Source of the DNA: CAZYSK01 sp964649415
Lineage (GTDB): Bacteria; Chloroflexota; Anaerolineae; B4-G1
Assembly (NCBI GenBank): GCA_964649415.1
Contig: CAZYSK010000052.1
Span: 1-42,187, forward strand
Length of the DNA stretch: 42,187 nt
Reading direction: 5' to 3'
Position numbers and translations under genes: made by a program. The notes under the pieces were generated by a model. It searched no databases. It had not been told where the DNA came from and saw nothing but the letters and a program-made list of their open reading frames with translations. Below are positions 41,684-42,187 of this stretch, piece after piece (position 1 is the stretch's first letter; each line of letters begins with the position of its first letter).

Positions 41684-41788
41684 ATCTCCCGTGTTGCGTG
41701 TTGCGTCTCGCGTCCTGCCTCTTGCATCCTGCATCCTGCATCGTGCGTCCTACGTCCTACGTCTTACGTCTTGCCTCCTGCCTCCTGC
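41684..41788. repeat. Seven-base repeat array directly upstream of the EEP gene (15 units)
   Basis: Fifteen successive seven-base units fill the 5' region: ATCTCCC, GTGTTGC, GTGTTGC, GTCTCGC, GTCCTGC, CTCTTGC, ATCCTGC, ATCCTGC and so on, ending CTCCTGC, CTCCTGC. The consensus is close to RTCCTGC. The unit nearest the gene supplies part of the ribosome site. Further on (41789-41825) a CT-rich tract continues without clear units. Confidence 0.8.
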
Positions 41789-41914
41789 TCCTTGTCCCCG
41801 TGTCTCCTTGTCTCCCCCTCCTCCCCCCGCCGTCCGACCACACCATTCTACCCGCTCGCGCACCCGCTGGCTGGACGTCTTCCCTACACCGTCCATACGC
41901 CCACCACACAGAAA

Positions 41915-41949
41915 CCCCTTGCGGCGGTCAACCCATCCACCGCAAGGGG
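41915..41949 (-). terminator. Hairpin, possible terminator of a gene beyond the right edge
   Basis: CCCCTTGCGG pairs with CCGCAAGGGG (10 bp, with further GG/CC pairs inside). On the minus strand GTTTCTGTG follows. It might end a minus-strand gene located right of the window. Confidence 0.45.
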
Positions 41950-41976
41950 CTGCGCTTGCGTCATTCGCGATTCGGA

Positions 41977-42187
41977 AATCGCGCCTACATATCGGACCGC
42001 AGGCATCTTGCCTGCATGCCCCCCCCCCCGAAGCACCAGGGGGACCAACTCGAACAACCGCGAGATTTGGGAATCGCGCCTACATATCGGACCGCAGGCA
42101 TCTTGCCTGCATGCCCCCCCCCCGAAGCACCAGGGGACCAACTCGAACAACCGCGAGATTTGGGAATCGCGCCTACATATCGGACCG
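41977..42187. repeat. 93-95-base tandem repeat reaching the window end
   Basis: The segment starting AATCGCGCCTACATATCGG begins at 41977, 42072 and 42165, giving periods of 95 and 93 bases. Each copy contains a GCAGGCA-tct-TGCCTGC hairpin and a poly-C run that differs in length (11 and 10 C), plus CAGGGGG versus CAGGGG. The gene-free stretch 41678-42187 holds only this, the hairpin at 41915 and the seven-base array. The 88-residue minus frame across it is repeat-derived. Confidence 0.8.

Noticed and set aside
41884..42150. 88-residue reading frame
   Set aside because: It crosses the tandem repeat and the terminator hairpin; its peptide repeats follow the DNA repeat, so it is not a gene.

Overview
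The window looks like chromosomal DNA of an anaerobic, GC-rich bacterium, most likely a member of the Chloroflexota (Anaerolineae-like). This is an inference from several features: a tungsten-type aldehyde:ferredoxin oxidoreductase with an HdrA partner; pyruvate phosphate dikinase; a signal-anchor protein with a long Pro/Thr linker; a RpoD/DnaG/PpdK/GlyRS/RecO block; and abundant short tandem and palindromic repeats. No rRNA, tRNA, CRISPR array or transposase was found.

Layout. (1) 1-2989, minus strand: a MoaD-like protein, an AOR-family oxidoreductase, a four-cluster ferredoxin and the start of HdrA, behind one sigma70-like promoter. (2) 3177-17738, minus strand: one long, tightly packed energy operon. 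In transcription order it holds a stand-alone aspartokinase-type ACT protein, a sodium-type N-ATPase (atpD-C-Q-B-E-F-A-G; no atpH, no separate atpR, with a delta-like domain fused to subunit b), a DarA/PstA-type cyclic-di-AMP receptor homologue, and nuoJ-K-L-M-N without the rest of complex I. (3) 17804-21658: a universal-stress-protein remnant, a patatin-like lipase (minus), then on the plus strand a zinc-ribbon protein with hydrophobic pentapeptide repeats, an AIM24 protein and a signal-anchored extracellular protein. (4) 21811-28494, minus: rpoD, dnaG, ppdK. (5) 29060-35926, plus: a small membrane protein and a livJ-H-M-G-F amino-acid ABC transporter whose binding protein is an internal duplication. 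(6) 36138-41677, minus: a fused GlyQ-GlyS synthetase, a minimal nucleotidyltransferase, recO and a membrane-anchored EEP-family protein. (7) 41678-42187: gene-free repeats.

How the parts fit. The c subunit carries the Na+-binding signature. The adjoining JKLMN set is the antiporter-like membrane arm of complex I. The regulator between them belongs to a family that binds cyclic di-AMP, a messenger of potassium and osmotic balance. I propose that region 2 is a regulated sodium-cycling module and consider it the best candidate for an undescribed system here. NuoL in this set has lost conserved channel residues (the TM5 Glu and the TM12 Lys-Asp pair), whereas NuoM and NuoN keep theirs.

A second theme is invasion of genes by short tandem repeats. 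Seven-base repeat arrays, in strict register, lie inside nuoL, in the GlyQ-GlyS linker and directly upstream of the EEP gene. A 21-base repeat is shared by dnaG and the atpF-atpE gap, and a 36-42-base repeat forms the N-terminus of AtpQ. The recO-glyQS-ppdK-dnaG-rpoD neighbourhood resembles the order in Firmicutes but is split by the oppositely oriented liv operon.
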